From: Marivita sp051251565
GTDB lineage: Bacteria > Pseudomonadota > Alphaproteobacteria > Rhodobacterales > Rhodobacteraceae
Assembly (NCBI RefSeq): GCF_051251565.1
Contig: NZ_JBPOFB010000004.1
Location: 186,001-250,000, forward strand
DNA length: 64,000 nt
Direction of reading: 5' to 3'
This document shows, in pieces, positions 37,182 to 46,687 of the stretch (the first letter of the stretch is position 1; the number at the start of each line of letters is the position of its first letter). The notes under the pieces are model-generated. The model did not search any database. It was not told the DNA's origin and saw nothing but the letters and a program-made list of their open reading frames with translations. Made by a program: the position numbers and the translations under genes.

Positions 37182-38420
37182 CTAGACCGTCTGGTCCTTG
37201 GGCCGCAGCGTCAACCAGATCAACGCGCCCCCAGCCAGCATCAGGAACGGGGCCATAGCCATGTTCACCGCACTCCAGCCTTCGACCGGGGTGCCGCCGG
37301 AACAGTTCAGCAACCCGCCCGAGGCCAGCGACGCGATGGTCACACCGCCGAACACCAGCACATCGTTCATGCCCTGAACACGTCCGCGTTCATGCGGTTC
37401 ATGCGCAGCGGTCAGCATGGCAGTTGCGCCGATGAAGCCAAAGTTCCAGCCAAAGCCCAAGAGGATCAGGGCGATATAGAAATTCTCGATCTCGACGCCC
37501 TGCAAGGCAACGGCACCGGCGGCAGCCAGAATGACAAGCCCCGCAGCGACGATCTTTTCGACGCCAAAGCGCACGATCAAGTGGCCGGTAAAGAAGGATG
37601 GCGCGAACATGGCCAGCACATGCGCCGACACGATATCGGCGGCGTTTCCAGCCGTGTACCCGCACCCCACAACCGCAAGCGGGGTCGAGGTCATGACAAG
37701 GTTCATCAGCGCGTAGGTGACCATTGCGCAGATGATTGCCACGGCGATGCGCGGGGTTTTCAACAGCTCCAACCGGGTGCGGCCTTTGGGGTCGTCCGCC
37801 TGTGGCGCTTTGGGTTTCGGGATGTCGAGGAACAGGAACAGGGCAGAGCCGACCACGTTGAGAACAATCACCGCGAAATAAGTGCCAAGGAACGGCACAA
37901 CATAGGAATCCGCTGTCGCCTTGACCAATTGTGGCCCGAGCACTGCTGCGGCCAGACCGCCGGCCATTACATAAGAAATCGCCTTGGGACGGAAGGCATC
38001 CGTCGCAGTGTCGGCGGCGGCAAAGCGGTAGAAGCCTTGGGCCGACATGTAGATTCCAGTCAGGAAGCTGCCCAACAAGAACACTGGAAACGATGCGATA
38101 TAAAGTCCGTATGCGCCGATTGCGCCGCCCAATGCCCCGCCCAGTGCCCCCACGGCAAACCCGGCGCGGCGTCCGAATTTCTGCATGAAGGCCGAGATCG
38201 GTGTGGCGGTGATCATTGAACCCAGAACGATCAGGGAAATCGGCAGCGTGGCAAAACAGATATTTGACGCCAGCGATTGCCCCGCCAGCCCACCCACGGT
38301 GAACAGCATCGGCATCTGCGCGCCCAGGATCGCTTGTGCCAGAACCAGCACATAGACATTGCGCTTGGCGCGGCGATTTTCTGTGGCGTCGTCCGGGGTG
38401 GCGTGGTCAAGTGTACTCAT
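37182..38420 (-). CDS. MFS transporter
   Basis: A 412-residue Major Facilitator Superfamily permease with about twelve hydrophobic segments, including QAILGAQMPMLFTVGGLAGQ early and a PGERGRVQGM-like loop (HERGRVQGMNDV) near 330. Substrate cannot be assigned. The start at 38420 is my choice because it gives a normal cytoplasmic N-terminus; no clear ribosome binding site is seen, and the frame opens 18 codons earlier. Divergent from cobK with 90 bp. Confidence 0.85.
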   Translation of the reverse strand: MSTLDHATPDDATENRRAKRNVYVLVLAQAILGAQMPMLFTVGGLAGQSLASNICFATLPISLIVLGSMITATPISAFMQKFGRRAGFAVGALGGALGGAIGAYGLYIASFPVFLLGSFLTGIYMSAQGFYRFAAADTATDAFRPKAISYVMAGGLAAAVLGPQLVKATADSYVVPFLGTYFAVIVLNVVGSALFLFLDIPKPKAPQADDPKGRTRLELLKTPRIAVAIICAMVTYALMNLVMTSTPLAVVGCGYTAGNAADIVSAHVLAMFAPSFFTGHLIVRFGVEKIVAAGLVILAAAGAVALQGVEIENFYIALILLGFGWNFGFIGATAMLTAAHEPHERGRVQGMNDVLVFGGVTIASLASGGLLNCSGGTPVEGWSAVNMAMAPFLMLAGGALIWLTLRPKDQTV

Positions 38421-38509
38421 GACAGCAGCCGTAGGTCCAAATTCAATTTCTTGCAAGTGTGACTGCGTCCGCATGGCGCTTTGCGTCGTGGTTTTGTAAG
38501 CGGTTGGTC

Positions 38510-39250
38510 ATGACGGTTTTCGACGGCTCCAATTCCGCAGGGCAGGGTTGCGTGGCGATCCTTGGGGGATCTGCCGAGGCGCGCGCCCTGGCGGGGCATC
38601 TTGGCGATCGCGCGCGCCTTTGGTTGCCTGCGCGGGACCGGGTGACGGGGCAGGGCGCTTCGGATCAGACGGGTTTGGCGGATGTGATGCAGGACGCGTC
38701 AGTTCTTGTGGTCGCCGCACATCCCTGTGATCGGGACACGGCGGCATTGGGCGCAAAGATGGCTGCGCGGTTCGAAGTGCCAAGCCTCACGCTGGCCCGG
38801 CCCGAATGGCATCCCACGCGGCGGGATCACTGGCTCAGCGTTGCTTCGGCGCGCGATGCTGCTTGTATGATCCCAAAGGGTGCGCGGGTGTTGGTCACGC
38901 TGGGGCGTCCGGCGCTTGGGGAGTTGCGGGCGCTGCGCCACGCGCATGTGTTTGTGCGGCAACTGACGGAACACCACGACCCGTTTCCGCTGAAACACGG
39001 ACGCTTTCTCTTTGGGGATGCGCCGTTTCCCGAAACTCAGGAATGCGCGCTTATGCGCAGGTTACGGATCGACGCTGTGCTGACCCGCAATGCAGGAGGG
39101 CCGGGTGGTTGGCCCAAGATCGCCGCCGCGCGCGCACTTGGACTGCCGGTCTATATGGTGGCCCGCCCGCCGGTGCCCTTTGGGCGGGTGGTGAGATCGG
39201 TCGACGCCGCAATGCAGTGGATACAGGAGCGAACGTGGTTGAACGTGTGA
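38510..39250 (+). CDS. cobK: Precorrin-6A reductase
   Basis: NADPH-dependent reductase of the cobalamin corrin ring, 246 residues. The N-terminal VAILGGSAEARALA motif and the LTRNAGGPGGWPKIAAARALGLPVYMV segment near 200 match the CobK/CbiJ family. No other cob genes are in the window, so cobalamin synthesis genes must be elsewhere or this copy is isolated. I set the start at 38510. It overlaps the following glycosylase gene by 16 bases. Confidence 0.85.
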   Translation: MTVFDGSNSAGQGCVAILGGSAEARALAGHLGDRARLWLPARDRVTGQGASDQTGLADVMQDASVLVVAAHPCDRDTAALGAKMAARFEVPSLTLARPEWHPTRRDHWLSVASARDAACMIPKGARVLVTLGRPALGELRALRHAHVFVRQLTEHHDPFPLKHGRFLFGDAPFPETQECALMRRLRIDAVLTRNAGGPGGWPKIAAARALGLPVYMVARPPVPFGRVVRSVDAAMQWIQERTWLNV

Positions 39251-39864
39251 TTGAAACGGATGCCTGCGTCGCCGAAGGGGCGGCATGGTTGGCCCAGATC
39301 GAGCCGCGCTTTGCCCATGCGCATGAACAGACCGGCGCGCTGCCCTTGCGGTTGCGGCCCGATGGGTTTGCACAATTGCTCAGCGCGATTGTCAGCCAGC
39401 AGGTCAGCGTGGCATCGGCCCGCGCGATCTGGGGCAAGTTAGAGACCGCCGGGGCCGTCACGCCCGAAGCGGTGCTGCGCTTTGATCAGGACGGGTTGCG
39501 CGATTTGGGGCTGAGCCGCCAAAAGGCGCGCTATGCCTGTGCTTTGGCGGAGGCGGGGATTGATTATGACGCGTTGCGGGGTGCGCCGACGGACGATGTG
39601 GTCAAGACCCTGACTGCCGTTACTGGTATCGGCGTCTGGACCGCCGAGATCTACGCGATGTTCTCGCTTGGTCGTGCGGACGTGTTTGCGCCGGGCGATC
39701 TGGCCTTGCAGGAAAGCGCACGGATGTTGTTCGATCTGCCTGACCGACCAAAGGATAAGGCGTTGCGCCAGATGGCCGAAGCCTGGAGCCCGTGGAGATC
39801 GGTTGCGGCGCGGACGCTCTGGGCTTACTACCATGTGGCAAAAGATCGAGAGGGTATCGCATGA
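39235..39864 (+). CDS. HhH-GPD DNA glycosylase (AlkA type)
   Basis: A 209-residue base-excision enzyme of the AlkA/3-methyladenine DNA glycosylase 2 class. The helix-hairpin-helix and catalytic region LTAVTGIGVWTAEIYAMF then APGDLALQES (catalytic Asp near 152) is clear. CAGGAGCGAAC before GTG at 39235 marks the start; the longer open frame upstream is in the cobK coding region. Its stop overlaps the esterase start by ATGA, and its start overlaps cobK, so the three are probably one operon. Confidence 0.88.
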   Translation: MVERVIETDACVAEGAAWLAQIEPRFAHAHEQTGALPLRLRPDGFAQLLSAIVSQQVSVASARAIWGKLETAGAVTPEAVLRFDQDGLRDLGLSRQKARYACALAEAGIDYDALRGAPTDDVVKTLTAVTGIGVWTAEIYAMFSLGRADVFAPGDLALQESARMLFDLPDRPKDKALRQMAEAWSPWRSVAARTLWAYYHVAKDREGIA

Positions 39865-40526
39865 CACGGGTGTTGAACGCAGGCCGCAAGGAACCGGTAT
39901 CCGGGGAAATCCGCTCTGCCGTGGTGTTTCTGCACGGCTATGGGGCCAATGGGGCCGATTTGCTGGGGCTGGCCGATCCGTTGGCCGAACATCTGCCGGA
40001 CACATTGTTTGTGGCGCCCGATGCGCCCGAGGCCTGTGCGGGCGCGCCCTTTGGCTTTCAGTGGTTCCCGATCCCGTGGATTGACGGATCGTCTGAAGAG
40101 GAATCGATGGCCGGGATGGCCCGCGCTGTTGACGATCTGAACGCGTTTCTGGACGCGCTGATGGTGGATGAAGACCTTCTGCCGGAACAGGTTGTCCTGC
40201 TTGGCTTTAGCCAAGGCACGATGATGGCGCTGCACGTCGCCCCTCGGCGCGAAGATCCGATTGCTGGGCTGGTGGCGTTTTCCGGCCGGTTGCTGGCCCC
40301 TGAATTGCTGGCTGATGAAGTGGTAAGCCGCTTTCCGATCCTGCTGCTGCATGGTGATCAGGATGATGTTGTTCCTCCGCAATCCTTGCCCGAGGCAGCA
40401 GAGGCGTTGCAGAGCGCCGGCTGGGAAGACGTGTTCGCCCATATCATGAAGGGCACCGCCCACGGTATCGCGCCAGATGGCTTGTCGGTCGCGCTGGCGT
40501 TCATGCGGGACAAATGCAGCCTGTGA
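39861..40526 (+). CDS. Alpha/beta hydrolase (phospholipase/carboxylesterase family)
   Basis: A 221-residue cytoplasmic serine hydrolase of the Abhydrolase_2 type. HGYGANG forms the oxyanion region near 30, GFSQG holds the nucleophile Ser near 116, LLLHGDQDDVVP provides the acid Asp near 170 and GTAHGI the His near 205. It probably hydrolyses short-chain or phospho-esters. Translationally coupled to the glycosylase gene. Faces the glycosyltransferase gene downstream. Confidence 0.88.
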   Translation: MTRVLNAGRKEPVSGEIRSAVVFLHGYGANGADLLGLADPLAEHLPDTLFVAPDAPEACAGAPFGFQWFPIPWIDGSSEEESMAGMARAVDDLNAFLDALMVDEDLLPEQVVLLGFSQGTMMALHVAPRREDPIAGLVAFSGRLLAPELLADEVVSRFPILLLHGDQDDVVPPQSLPEAAEALQSAGWEDVFAHIMKGTAHGIAPDGLSVALAFMRDKCSL

Positions 40527-40544
40527 TCCATGCCTGCGCGGCGG

Positions 40545-42341
40545 TCAGTCGTAGAGCGATGCTGCCGCTGCCAGATCAAGGAATTCGGGAAACCGCGTGA
40601 CAAACCGCGCATGATCTTGGGGGAAGCGCGCGGCCAGATGATCTAGGTGCGCGTGGCATTCGGCCAGACGGCCCAACCGCCGACTGAGCCAGACACAACG
40701 TTTCACCGGCTGCGGATCCTCCGGGCAAAGCGCGTGCTTTTGCTGGAATGCGGCGTACAGCCCCTCAATATCCCGGCGGTCTTCGCAAAGCTGAACCGAC
40801 AGGTCGAGCAATCGCAGCCTGTGGCGCATGGGCGCTGTGATCAATGCGCGGCGCACCTCAGATGCCATGTCGTCTGCCATAACATCAAAGCCAAAGCCAC
40901 GCCCTGACAGATCGTCGATCAGGTCATGATAGCGCGCGGTATAGGCGTCAAAGCTGTAAGGTTGCACAGATGGGATACTGTGTGCGCTGTAGGGATCGCG
41001 GTTTTGGTGCAGCTTGAGGATCGCCTGCGCGAGCGCGTCAATGTCGCCGGGGGCCACCAATTCCCCGTTCTGGCCGGGCGTGATCAATTCGCGGGGGCCG
41101 TAATCCACGTCATAACTGATCACCGGGCATCCACAGGTGAGCGATTCCAACAGCGACAGGCCAAAGCCTTCGGTCACAGTGGGGGCGAGAGAAAACAGGC
41201 AGGCGCTGAAGACTGCCGATGGATCTTGAGTTGGCCCCATCAGGATCACCCGGTCGCCACAACCATGATGCCGGATCAACTGGTCCAGACGCGCGTGACC
41301 AAGGCCGGACCCGTAGATCAGGTAATTGCACTCCGGAATCAGATGCATGATGCGGGTGAAGGCCTCGATACACTGGTGGATGGGTTTGCCGGTCAGATCA
41401 AGCCGCGACACGGTGCAGATGTGGCGGCGGGTTTGCGCGGGCTTTGGCACCATCGTCGTGTAGTGCGGGATCACACGGATCGGGGCCCTGTGTCGCGTGT
41501 CCGCTTCAAGCCGGGTTTTGTGCACATGGGTGGCGGTTACGATGGCATCGCCGTCAAACGCCTCGATCCGGGCGCGGGACCGTGGCAGGACCGACCCATC
41601 GGGCCTGCGGTGGTCTGCATGCAGGAACAGCACCTTGGGCGCGCGGATCGCTGGTGACAGGTGGGACACGGTAATCCCGTCAATAAAGACGACGCACTCC
41701 TGGGGCAAATCCCGCTCAATCAGGGCGCGGTGATGGTCGGCGTCGGTGGCATAGGTCTTGTCAAGCGTCAGGTCGTCGATGCTTTGCAAGACCTTGTGGT
41801 CATAGGTCGTCCGACACACGGCACACCCACCGACATAGGCGATGTGCTGGATCACGCCGTCGCCCAACGTCACGCGGCCTTCGATCAGATCCCCGTTTAG
41901 GGATTTGAGCCGGACATCGTGGTTTTGCCCAAGTGTATAAAAGCGCCGTGTGGTGAGCGCACCTGCGACGGTCTGTTCGGTTGTATCCCACATGACAGCC
42001 TTTTTTCCGGCAAGATACGTGCGCTTGTCCTTGCGGCCTGTCGTGGCTTTCTGGCAGTCCCAGTCGGGTTCTTCGATTGCATCCGTCGCTGGTGCCGTGG
42101 TGGATGCACACCAAAGGTCATGCAGGGACAGATGTTTGATCCGCCTGTCCAACACGCCGCTAGCCTGCAACTTGGCAAAGGCGAGGTGTTGTGCGCAGCT
42201 TTGCGTCAGGTTCAAAAGCACCACATCGGTGTCGGGGCGTTCGACCAGCAGGTTCATCCGCGTGAACACCGCCTTGAGTTTGCCACCTCCGACATTCTTT
42301 CCAAGCTTGGGCAGAATGCAAAAGATGCGCTGGTGTGACAT
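40545..42341 (-). CDS. GT4-type glycosyltransferase, TagE-like
   Basis: A 598-residue glycosyltransferase. The GT-B C-terminal domain (about 300-470) has the nucleotide-sugar binding segment VSRLDLTGKPIHQCIEAF and the EGFGLSLLESLTCGCPVISYD motif near 400. Architecture resembles poly(glycerol-phosphate) glucosyltransferase TagE. A final helical region (about 480-598) looks like TPR repeats. The start is uncertain: ATG at 42341 (MSHQRIFCIL) or ATG at 42419; neither has a clear ribosome binding site. Acceptor unknown; it follows the T6SS-like genes on the same strand after 123 bp. Confidence 0.82.
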   Translation of the reverse strand: MSHQRIFCILPKLGKNVGGGKLKAVFTRMNLLVERPDTDVVLLNLTQSCAQHLAFAKLQASGVLDRRIKHLSLHDLWCASTTAPATDAIEEPDWDCQKATTGRKDKRTYLAGKKAVMWDTTEQTVAGALTTRRFYTLGQNHDVRLKSLNGDLIEGRVTLGDGVIQHIAYVGGCAVCRTTYDHKVLQSIDDLTLDKTYATDADHHRALIERDLPQECVVFIDGITVSHLSPAIRAPKVLFLHADHRRPDGSVLPRSRARIEAFDGDAIVTATHVHKTRLEADTRHRAPIRVIPHYTTMVPKPAQTRRHICTVSRLDLTGKPIHQCIEAFTRIMHLIPECNYLIYGSGLGHARLDQLIRHHGCGDRVILMGPTQDPSAVFSACLFSLAPTVTEGFGLSLLESLTCGCPVISYDVDYGPRELITPGQNGELVAPGDIDALAQAILKLHQNRDPYSAHSIPSVQPYSFDAYTARYHDLIDDLSGRGFGFDVMADDMASEVRRALITAPMRHRLRLLDLSVQLCEDRRDIEGLYAAFQQKHALCPEDPQPVKRCVWLSRRLGRLAECHAHLDHLAARFPQDHARFVTRFPEFLDLAAAASLYD

Positions 42342-42464
42342 GGAATATGGGTCCGAGATCTGTGTCCTTTCGTCAAGGTGACCTGTGACGGCGCGGGACA
42401 CAATATCTCTGCTATACATGGTGCCGGGCTGTGTGTTGCGGGATTACACAGAGCTGGGCAATGG

Positions 42465-43256
42465 TTACTCGACCACCACGGTGATTTCGCTGCTGCTCGG
42501 GCTCAGACCGTAGACGCGCTCCATCGCGGACAGAAGATAATCAATCGCAAGCGCCGGATCACAGCTTGGCCGCTCGACCACGTACTCGACACTGGTGCCG
42601 TCGATGAAACACTCATAGGCCACGCCCGTATATTTTCCTTCGACCGCGGCTTTAGCGGTCATTGTGGTCGACAGGGCGTTCCACATCACCAGACGGTGGA
42701 TCCCATCGCTGCGCGCGGCAACCGCATTGGGCACGGGCGTTGGAAAGCTCCAGACCAGCACATAGCGGTAGCGATGGTGATCTGCCTCTGGCCAGCGCTT
42801 GGCGATATAGGGATCATTAGGGTCCACCGGGTTGGCGATCATGGCCTCTGTCAGCCCGACACGTGCCTCTGAAACGCGTATATCTAGGGCCTGCAGCAAT
42901 CCTGCGACGGTGTGATCGTCAGGATTGGGCACGAAAAACACCAGATCTTCGACGGTCGTGGAACGGTCGTTTTCAAAGTCCTGACCAAAATCAATGAGAT
43001 TGAGCAGGACCGCGCGCTCTGCATCGGTGATCTGCTTTGCCACGGGACTATGGATATCCAAGGCATTGCCGGATGCCACGACGTATTGCGCGGGTGTGCC
43101 TTCGGAAAGGACCTCTTCCAAATAGAACCGCGTGGTATTTTGCGGATAATCCGCCGCCATATCCCGTGGGTTGAAGCGATTGTTCAAGCGCACCCGGCAG
43201 ATCGCATTGGGGTCCTTGCTTTGGGCAAAGGTCACTGGAAAGGTGTAGCTGCGCAT
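42465..43256 (-). CDS. Hypothetical protein, candidate immunity protein
   Basis: A 263-residue protein of no recognised family. It starts with MRSYTFPVTFAQSKDP and contains no signal peptide, membrane segment or obvious catalytic motif. A clear GGAGTTTTT ribosome site lies 5 bases before the ATG, and only 12 bases separate it from the effector gene. Position directly after a DUF4123 gene and an apparent nuclease gene is the usual place for an immunity protein, which is the only basis for the call. Confidence 0.5.
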   Translation of the reverse strand: MRSYTFPVTFAQSKDPNAICRVRLNNRFNPRDMAADYPQNTTRFYLEEVLSEGTPAQYVVASGNALDIHSPVAKQITDAERAVLLNLIDFGQDFENDRSTTVEDLVFFVPNPDDHTVAGLLQALDIRVSEARVGLTEAMIANPVDPNDPYIAKRWPEADHHRYRYVLVWSFPTPVPNAVAARSDGIHRLVMWNALSTTMTAKAAVEGKYTGVAYECFIDGTSVEYVVERPSCDPALAIDYLLSAMERVYGLSPSSSEITVVVE

Positions 43257-43268
43257 AAAAACTCCTGA

Positions 43269-44045
43269 TCAGCTGCCTGCGATTGCGGAACCGGGGAACC
43301 GTTGTCCGTCGCACTCACAGGTGGTTGGGCTGACTGTGCCATTGTTAACGACGTCTGGATTTTCAACACCACCCTGGCGCATGGCTTCGTTGTAGATCCC
43401 GTCTTGGTCATTTCGATAACGGTCCCCGTCGAACTTAAAGTCGTAAATGTCCCGCAATCTCCCGTTTTCCTCAATGGCAAGATCCGGGCGCACTTCATAG
43501 ACGTTTGGGTTGTCCCGAAACGGGCCGAGCATTTCGTCGATTGATTGGTAAATATCATAGCCCGTCGAGGCCAAATCGTAGACGTCATACAACGTGGTCA
43601 GTAGGTTCAGACCGGGGACAAATTTCGTCCAAGCAGATGCCATACGCCGGACAGCGGCTTCGCCCAACTGGTTGCGGGCTTCTCGCATCAGGCGATCCCG
43701 GACCGGGTCCAGATAGTCTCTGACCCGGTTTGCGGCAACCTGGGCGCGACCTGCAACACGTCTTGTGTAAGGAACCATGCGTGGTTCATCAACAAGTCCA
43801 CGCGCACCGGGTCCGTATTTGCCACGAATTGCATTGTCCAGATCGGGTGAATTGCGCGCTCGGGCTTCTGCCTCGTTTGACAATTGCACGCGGCCATCGT
43901 CGCCCTCGGGTAACAAACCCTGGCACGCTTCCGAGCGGACCATACAGAGTATGCTGCACATTTCGCGAAAGACAGGATCGTCTCGGCGGGTTTGAGCGAC
44001 GCCATTCCCGCATCCGTTGTTGCAAGTTGAGCAAGCCCTTACCAT
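43269..44045 (-). CDS. Probable T6SS effector nuclease (PD-(D/E)XK/VRR-NUC-like)
   Basis: A 258-residue protein. The Cys-rich N-terminus (Cys5, 8, 12, 30, 34, 41) may bind metal. A hydrophobic helix FVPGLNLLTTLYDVYDLAST near 142 is seen in many type VI effectors. The C-terminal domain has the order E184, RPD (D188), DFK (D202, K204), Q214, which is the PD-(D/E)XK layout of VRR-NUC-type effectors. A final CEC pair (243, 245) follows. The start codon directly follows the TGA of the DUF4123 gene. Nuclease activity is inferred from motif order only. Confidence 0.6.
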   Translation of the reverse strand: MVRACSTCNNGCGNGVAQTRRDDPVFREMCSILCMVRSEACQGLLPEGDDGRVQLSNEAEARARNSPDLDNAIRGKYGPGARGLVDEPRMVPYTRRVAGRAQVAANRVRDYLDPVRDRLMREARNQLGEAAVRRMASAWTKFVPGLNLLTTLYDVYDLASTGYDIYQSIDEMLGPFRDNPNVYEVRPDLAIEENGRLRDIYDFKFDGDRYRNDQDGIYNEAMRQGGVENPDVVNNGTVSPTTCECDGQRFPGSAIAGS

Positions 44046-44981
44046 TCACTGCCTTTCACTAAGTTCATCGCAGGCAAGTGCTGCATAGAATATTCTTTGT
44101 TTGGCCGTCTTTGTGCTACTCTTCAGCGTGTTTGCTACGGCTTCCCAACCAGGGCGTTTCTCGAAAGACGGACCAAATGTTTTTTCAAGTTCTATGAACT
44201 CCCAAATATCGTCCTTTTCTTCGAGGCAGTAGACTCTGGCGCGGGCAAATGCGTCCAAGATTGTCTCTTGTGTCATTGGTGTTTCAGAATCGCCTGAAAA
44301 ATCATCCAAAGCCCATGCTTTGAGGCCATCTTCCCGCCGTTGCTCCATCCGAGTCATAGTTCCTACAGACAAGCTGAGCATTCCGGGGGCTGGAGTTGGC
44401 CAATCCTTGTCGCGGGACATGTGCAAAAATGGAAGGCCCTTGCACCAATGCGCATCCGGTTGGCAAACCAGGGTGCTGGTCGGACCCATCAATCGTGACG
44501 CTTCGTCGACATTTACGCTTGTGATGACCTGCGCCAATGCGTTTGCGTCTGCATGTCTGAAAAGAACCGGAACGGATGTTTCTGCAATATGCGCTTGATC
44601 ATCAGTCGCAAGCGCATCGATTGGAATATGGATGACATTCAACCCGCGCAGATGCTTGAAAAGGTGCTCTGCGCTCTTCACCCCGTGCCAAAAGACGACA
44701 CCGCTCGTCGAACCCAAAGCGTCAAAGAGTGCTGCAAGAGTTTCTGTGGAGCTGCGTCGTCCAGCTTCAAAGGGCATCTCGTCTAAGACAACGAGATGCG
44801 GTGCTGTCACAATTTGTTCGGGGTCATTGTCCCCGCGATCGAGATAAAGAGACTTACTCTTGAAATCGCCACGCCACAGGATTTCCGGTAAGTTGTCGTA
44901 GCTTGCGCCGTCAACGACGGCATAAATCGGAGCATTGCGGCTGTGAAGACTGAGCAGGTAGCGTGCGTATTCGTCTCGCAC
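44046..44981 (-). CDS. DUF4123 protein (T6SS effector chaperone/adaptor)
   Basis: A 311-residue protein whose first 170 residues match DUF4123: PIYAVVDGASYDNLPEILW, SLYLDRGD, PHLVVLD, HLRGLNVIHIP and VLFRHADANALAQVI. Such proteins load a specific effector on to VgrG. The start is GTG after TTAAGGAGAACGCAG. A 60-base stretch (44161-44220) has about 37% GC and the next about 53%, below neighbours, hinting at recent transfer. No vgrG, paar or structural T6SS gene is in the window, so the effector module is an orphan here. Confidence 0.8.
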   Translation of the reverse strand: MRDEYARYLLSLHSRNAPIYAVVDGASYDNLPEILWRGDFKSKSLYLDRGDNDPEQIVTAPHLVVLDEMPFEAGRRSSTETLAALFDALGSTSGVVFWHGVKSAEHLFKHLRGLNVIHIPIDALATDDQAHIAETSVPVLFRHADANALAQVITSVNVDEASRLMGPTSTLVCQPDAHWCKGLPFLHMSRDKDWPTPAPGMLSLSVGTMTRMEQRREDGLKAWALDDFSGDSETPMTQETILDAFARARVYCLEEKDDIWEFIELEKTFGPSFEKRPGWEAVANTLKSSTKTAKQRIFYAALACDELSERQ

Positions 44982-45085
44982 CTGCGTTCTCCTTAACCAG
45001 ATTTACAAAACTCTGCGCACAAAATAATGTCGGTACATTAAGGCCTGATAATTTCCAACGTATGACGCGTCAAGAGGGTGCGGCC

Positions 45086-46228
45086 TTAGTTCCCCCGCCA
45101 GATCCAGCCACCACCCAGAATGCGGGTGCCGTTCGTTTCGTAGAACACGCAGGCCTGCCCGGGGGATACGCCTTCTTCGGGTGTCAGCAGTTCCACCTCG
45201 GCTTCGGTGGCCGAAAGCGGGCGGATGATCGCTGCGCGCGGTGGGCGGGTGGAGCGGACCTTGACTGACACGTGCCATTCGGTCTGGCTGGTGAAATCGG
45301 TGTCGCCCAGCCAGTTGATTTCGCGCACTGGAATGGTGCGGGTGGTCAGCAACTCTTTCGGTCCGACAATGACCTGTTTGGTGTCTACATCCAGCTTGAC
45401 CACATAAAGCGGGTCTTCCAGTCCACCGATGCCCAGCCCGCGCCGCTGGCCGATGGTGTAGTGAATGACGCCATTATGCTGGCCCAGCACGCGGCCATCG
45501 GCATGCACGATCTCTCCGGGTTCTGCCGCGCCGGGGCGCAGCTTTTCGATCACACTGGCATAATTGCCGTTGGGCACGAAACAGATGTCCTGACTGTCGG
45601 GCTTGTCTGCCACCTGCAATCCATAGCGCGCGGCAAGCTCGCGTGTGGCGTCCTTGGACGGCAAGTGCCCCAAGGGAAAGCGCAGGTAATCCAGCTGTTC
45701 CGGTGTGGTTGAAAACAGGAAATAGCTTTGATCGCGGTTGGCATCCTCGGCGCTGTGCAGCTCAGGGCCATGTGCGCCCATCTTGCGCTGGATGTAATGA
45801 CCGGTGGCCATGCAATCTGCCTCAAGGTCTTTGGCGGTTTCCAGCAGGTCCTTGAATTTCACCCGTTCATTGCAACGGATGCAGGGCACAGGGGTCGCGC
45901 CCGCAAGGTAGCTGTCGGCAAATTCGTCGATCACGGCGTCTTTAAAAATGTTCTCATAATCCAGAACGTAATGCGGAAAGCCCATATCTTCGGCCACGCG
46001 GCGCGCATCGTGAATATCCAGCCCGGCACAGCACGCGCCTTTCTTGGAGAGCGCGGCACCGTGGTCGTAAAGCTGCAAGGTTACGCCCACCACATCATAG
46101 CCTTCCTCGGCCAGTTGCGCCGCTACCACAGAGCTGTCCACCCCACCGGACATGGCGACAACCACGCGGGTTTCCGATGGCGACTTGGCAAAGCCAAGCG
46201 AATTGAGTGTCGGCGCGTCGAGGGCCAT
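45086..46228 (-). CDS. mnmA: tRNA-specific 2-thiouridylase
   Basis: Thiolates U34 in tRNAs for Lys, Glu and Gln. The 380 residues show the P-loop-like SGGVDSSVVA near 27, the catalytic Cys in CIRCNERVKF region near 113 and the second Cys in GQACVFYETNG near 355. It stands alone on the minus strand, divergent from sciP by 145 bp. Normal length and composition. Confidence 0.96.
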   Translation of the reverse strand: MALDAPTLNSLGFAKSPSETRVVVAMSGGVDSSVVAAQLAEEGYDVVGVTLQLYDHGAALSKKGACCAGLDIHDARRVAEDMGFPHYVLDYENIFKDAVIDEFADSYLAGATPVPCIRCNERVKFKDLLETAKDLEADCMATGHYIQRKMGAHGPELHSAEDANRDQSYFLFSTTPEQLDYLRFPLGHLPSKDATRELAARYGLQVADKPDSQDICFVPNGNYASVIEKLRPGAAEPGEIVHADGRVLGQHNGVIHYTIGQRRGLGIGGLEDPLYVVKLDVDTKQVIVGPKELLTTRTIPVREINWLGDTDFTSQTEWHVSVKVRSTRPPRAAIIRPLSATEAEVELLTPEEGVSPGQACVFYETNGTRILGGGWIWRGN

Positions 46229-46373
46229 CGGGGTGTCTCCGGGTGAAGGGGGCTGATCGCGCGAAATATAGGTAAATCTGACATACTCTCAACCCTTCGC
46301 TTCACGTCACATTAAGGCCAATTGCGCAAAGGTCTTTGCAAGCAGGACTTCAGGGCTTGGAAAGGGCCGGAAT

Positions 46374-46646
46374 ATGTATCTAAAAAAAGCAAACGGGCCG
46401 CGCACTGTGACCCTGTCAAACGGGACCATTTTGACCCAGGCCGATCTGCCGCCGCCGAACACCTATCGCTGGGTGGCGTCACGCAAGGCCATGGTTGTCG
46501 ATGCCGTGGTGCACAACCTGATTTCAAAGAAAGAAGCCTTGGCGCGCTATGAATTGAGCGAGGAAGAACTGGACGCTTGGATCGCCGCCGCATCCCGTCA
46601 CGGGCGCGATGCTTTGAAAGCCACGGCTGTTCAACGATACCGGTGA
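46374..46646 (+). CDS. sciP: SciP (DUF1153), CtrA-antagonist regulator
   Basis: A 90-residue HTH protein of the DUF1153 family. SciP binds CtrA and blocks its activation of target promoters. The conserved parts are GPRTVTLSNGTILTQADLPP and the DNA-binding core SRKAMVVDAVVHNL and LSEEELDAW. It sits 108 bp upstream of ctrA on the same strand, the usual arrangement in Rhodobacterales. The 17-bp hairpin TGCAACC-TTG-GGTTGCA lies just after it (46654-46670). Confidence 0.92.
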   Translation: MYLKKANGPRTVTLSNGTILTQADLPPPNTYRWVASRKAMVVDAVVHNLISKKEALARYELSEEELDAWIAAASRHGRDALKATAVQRYR

Positions 46647-46687
46647 TCGCGACTGCAACCTTGGGTTGCATAAATGCAGAGCGCGTG

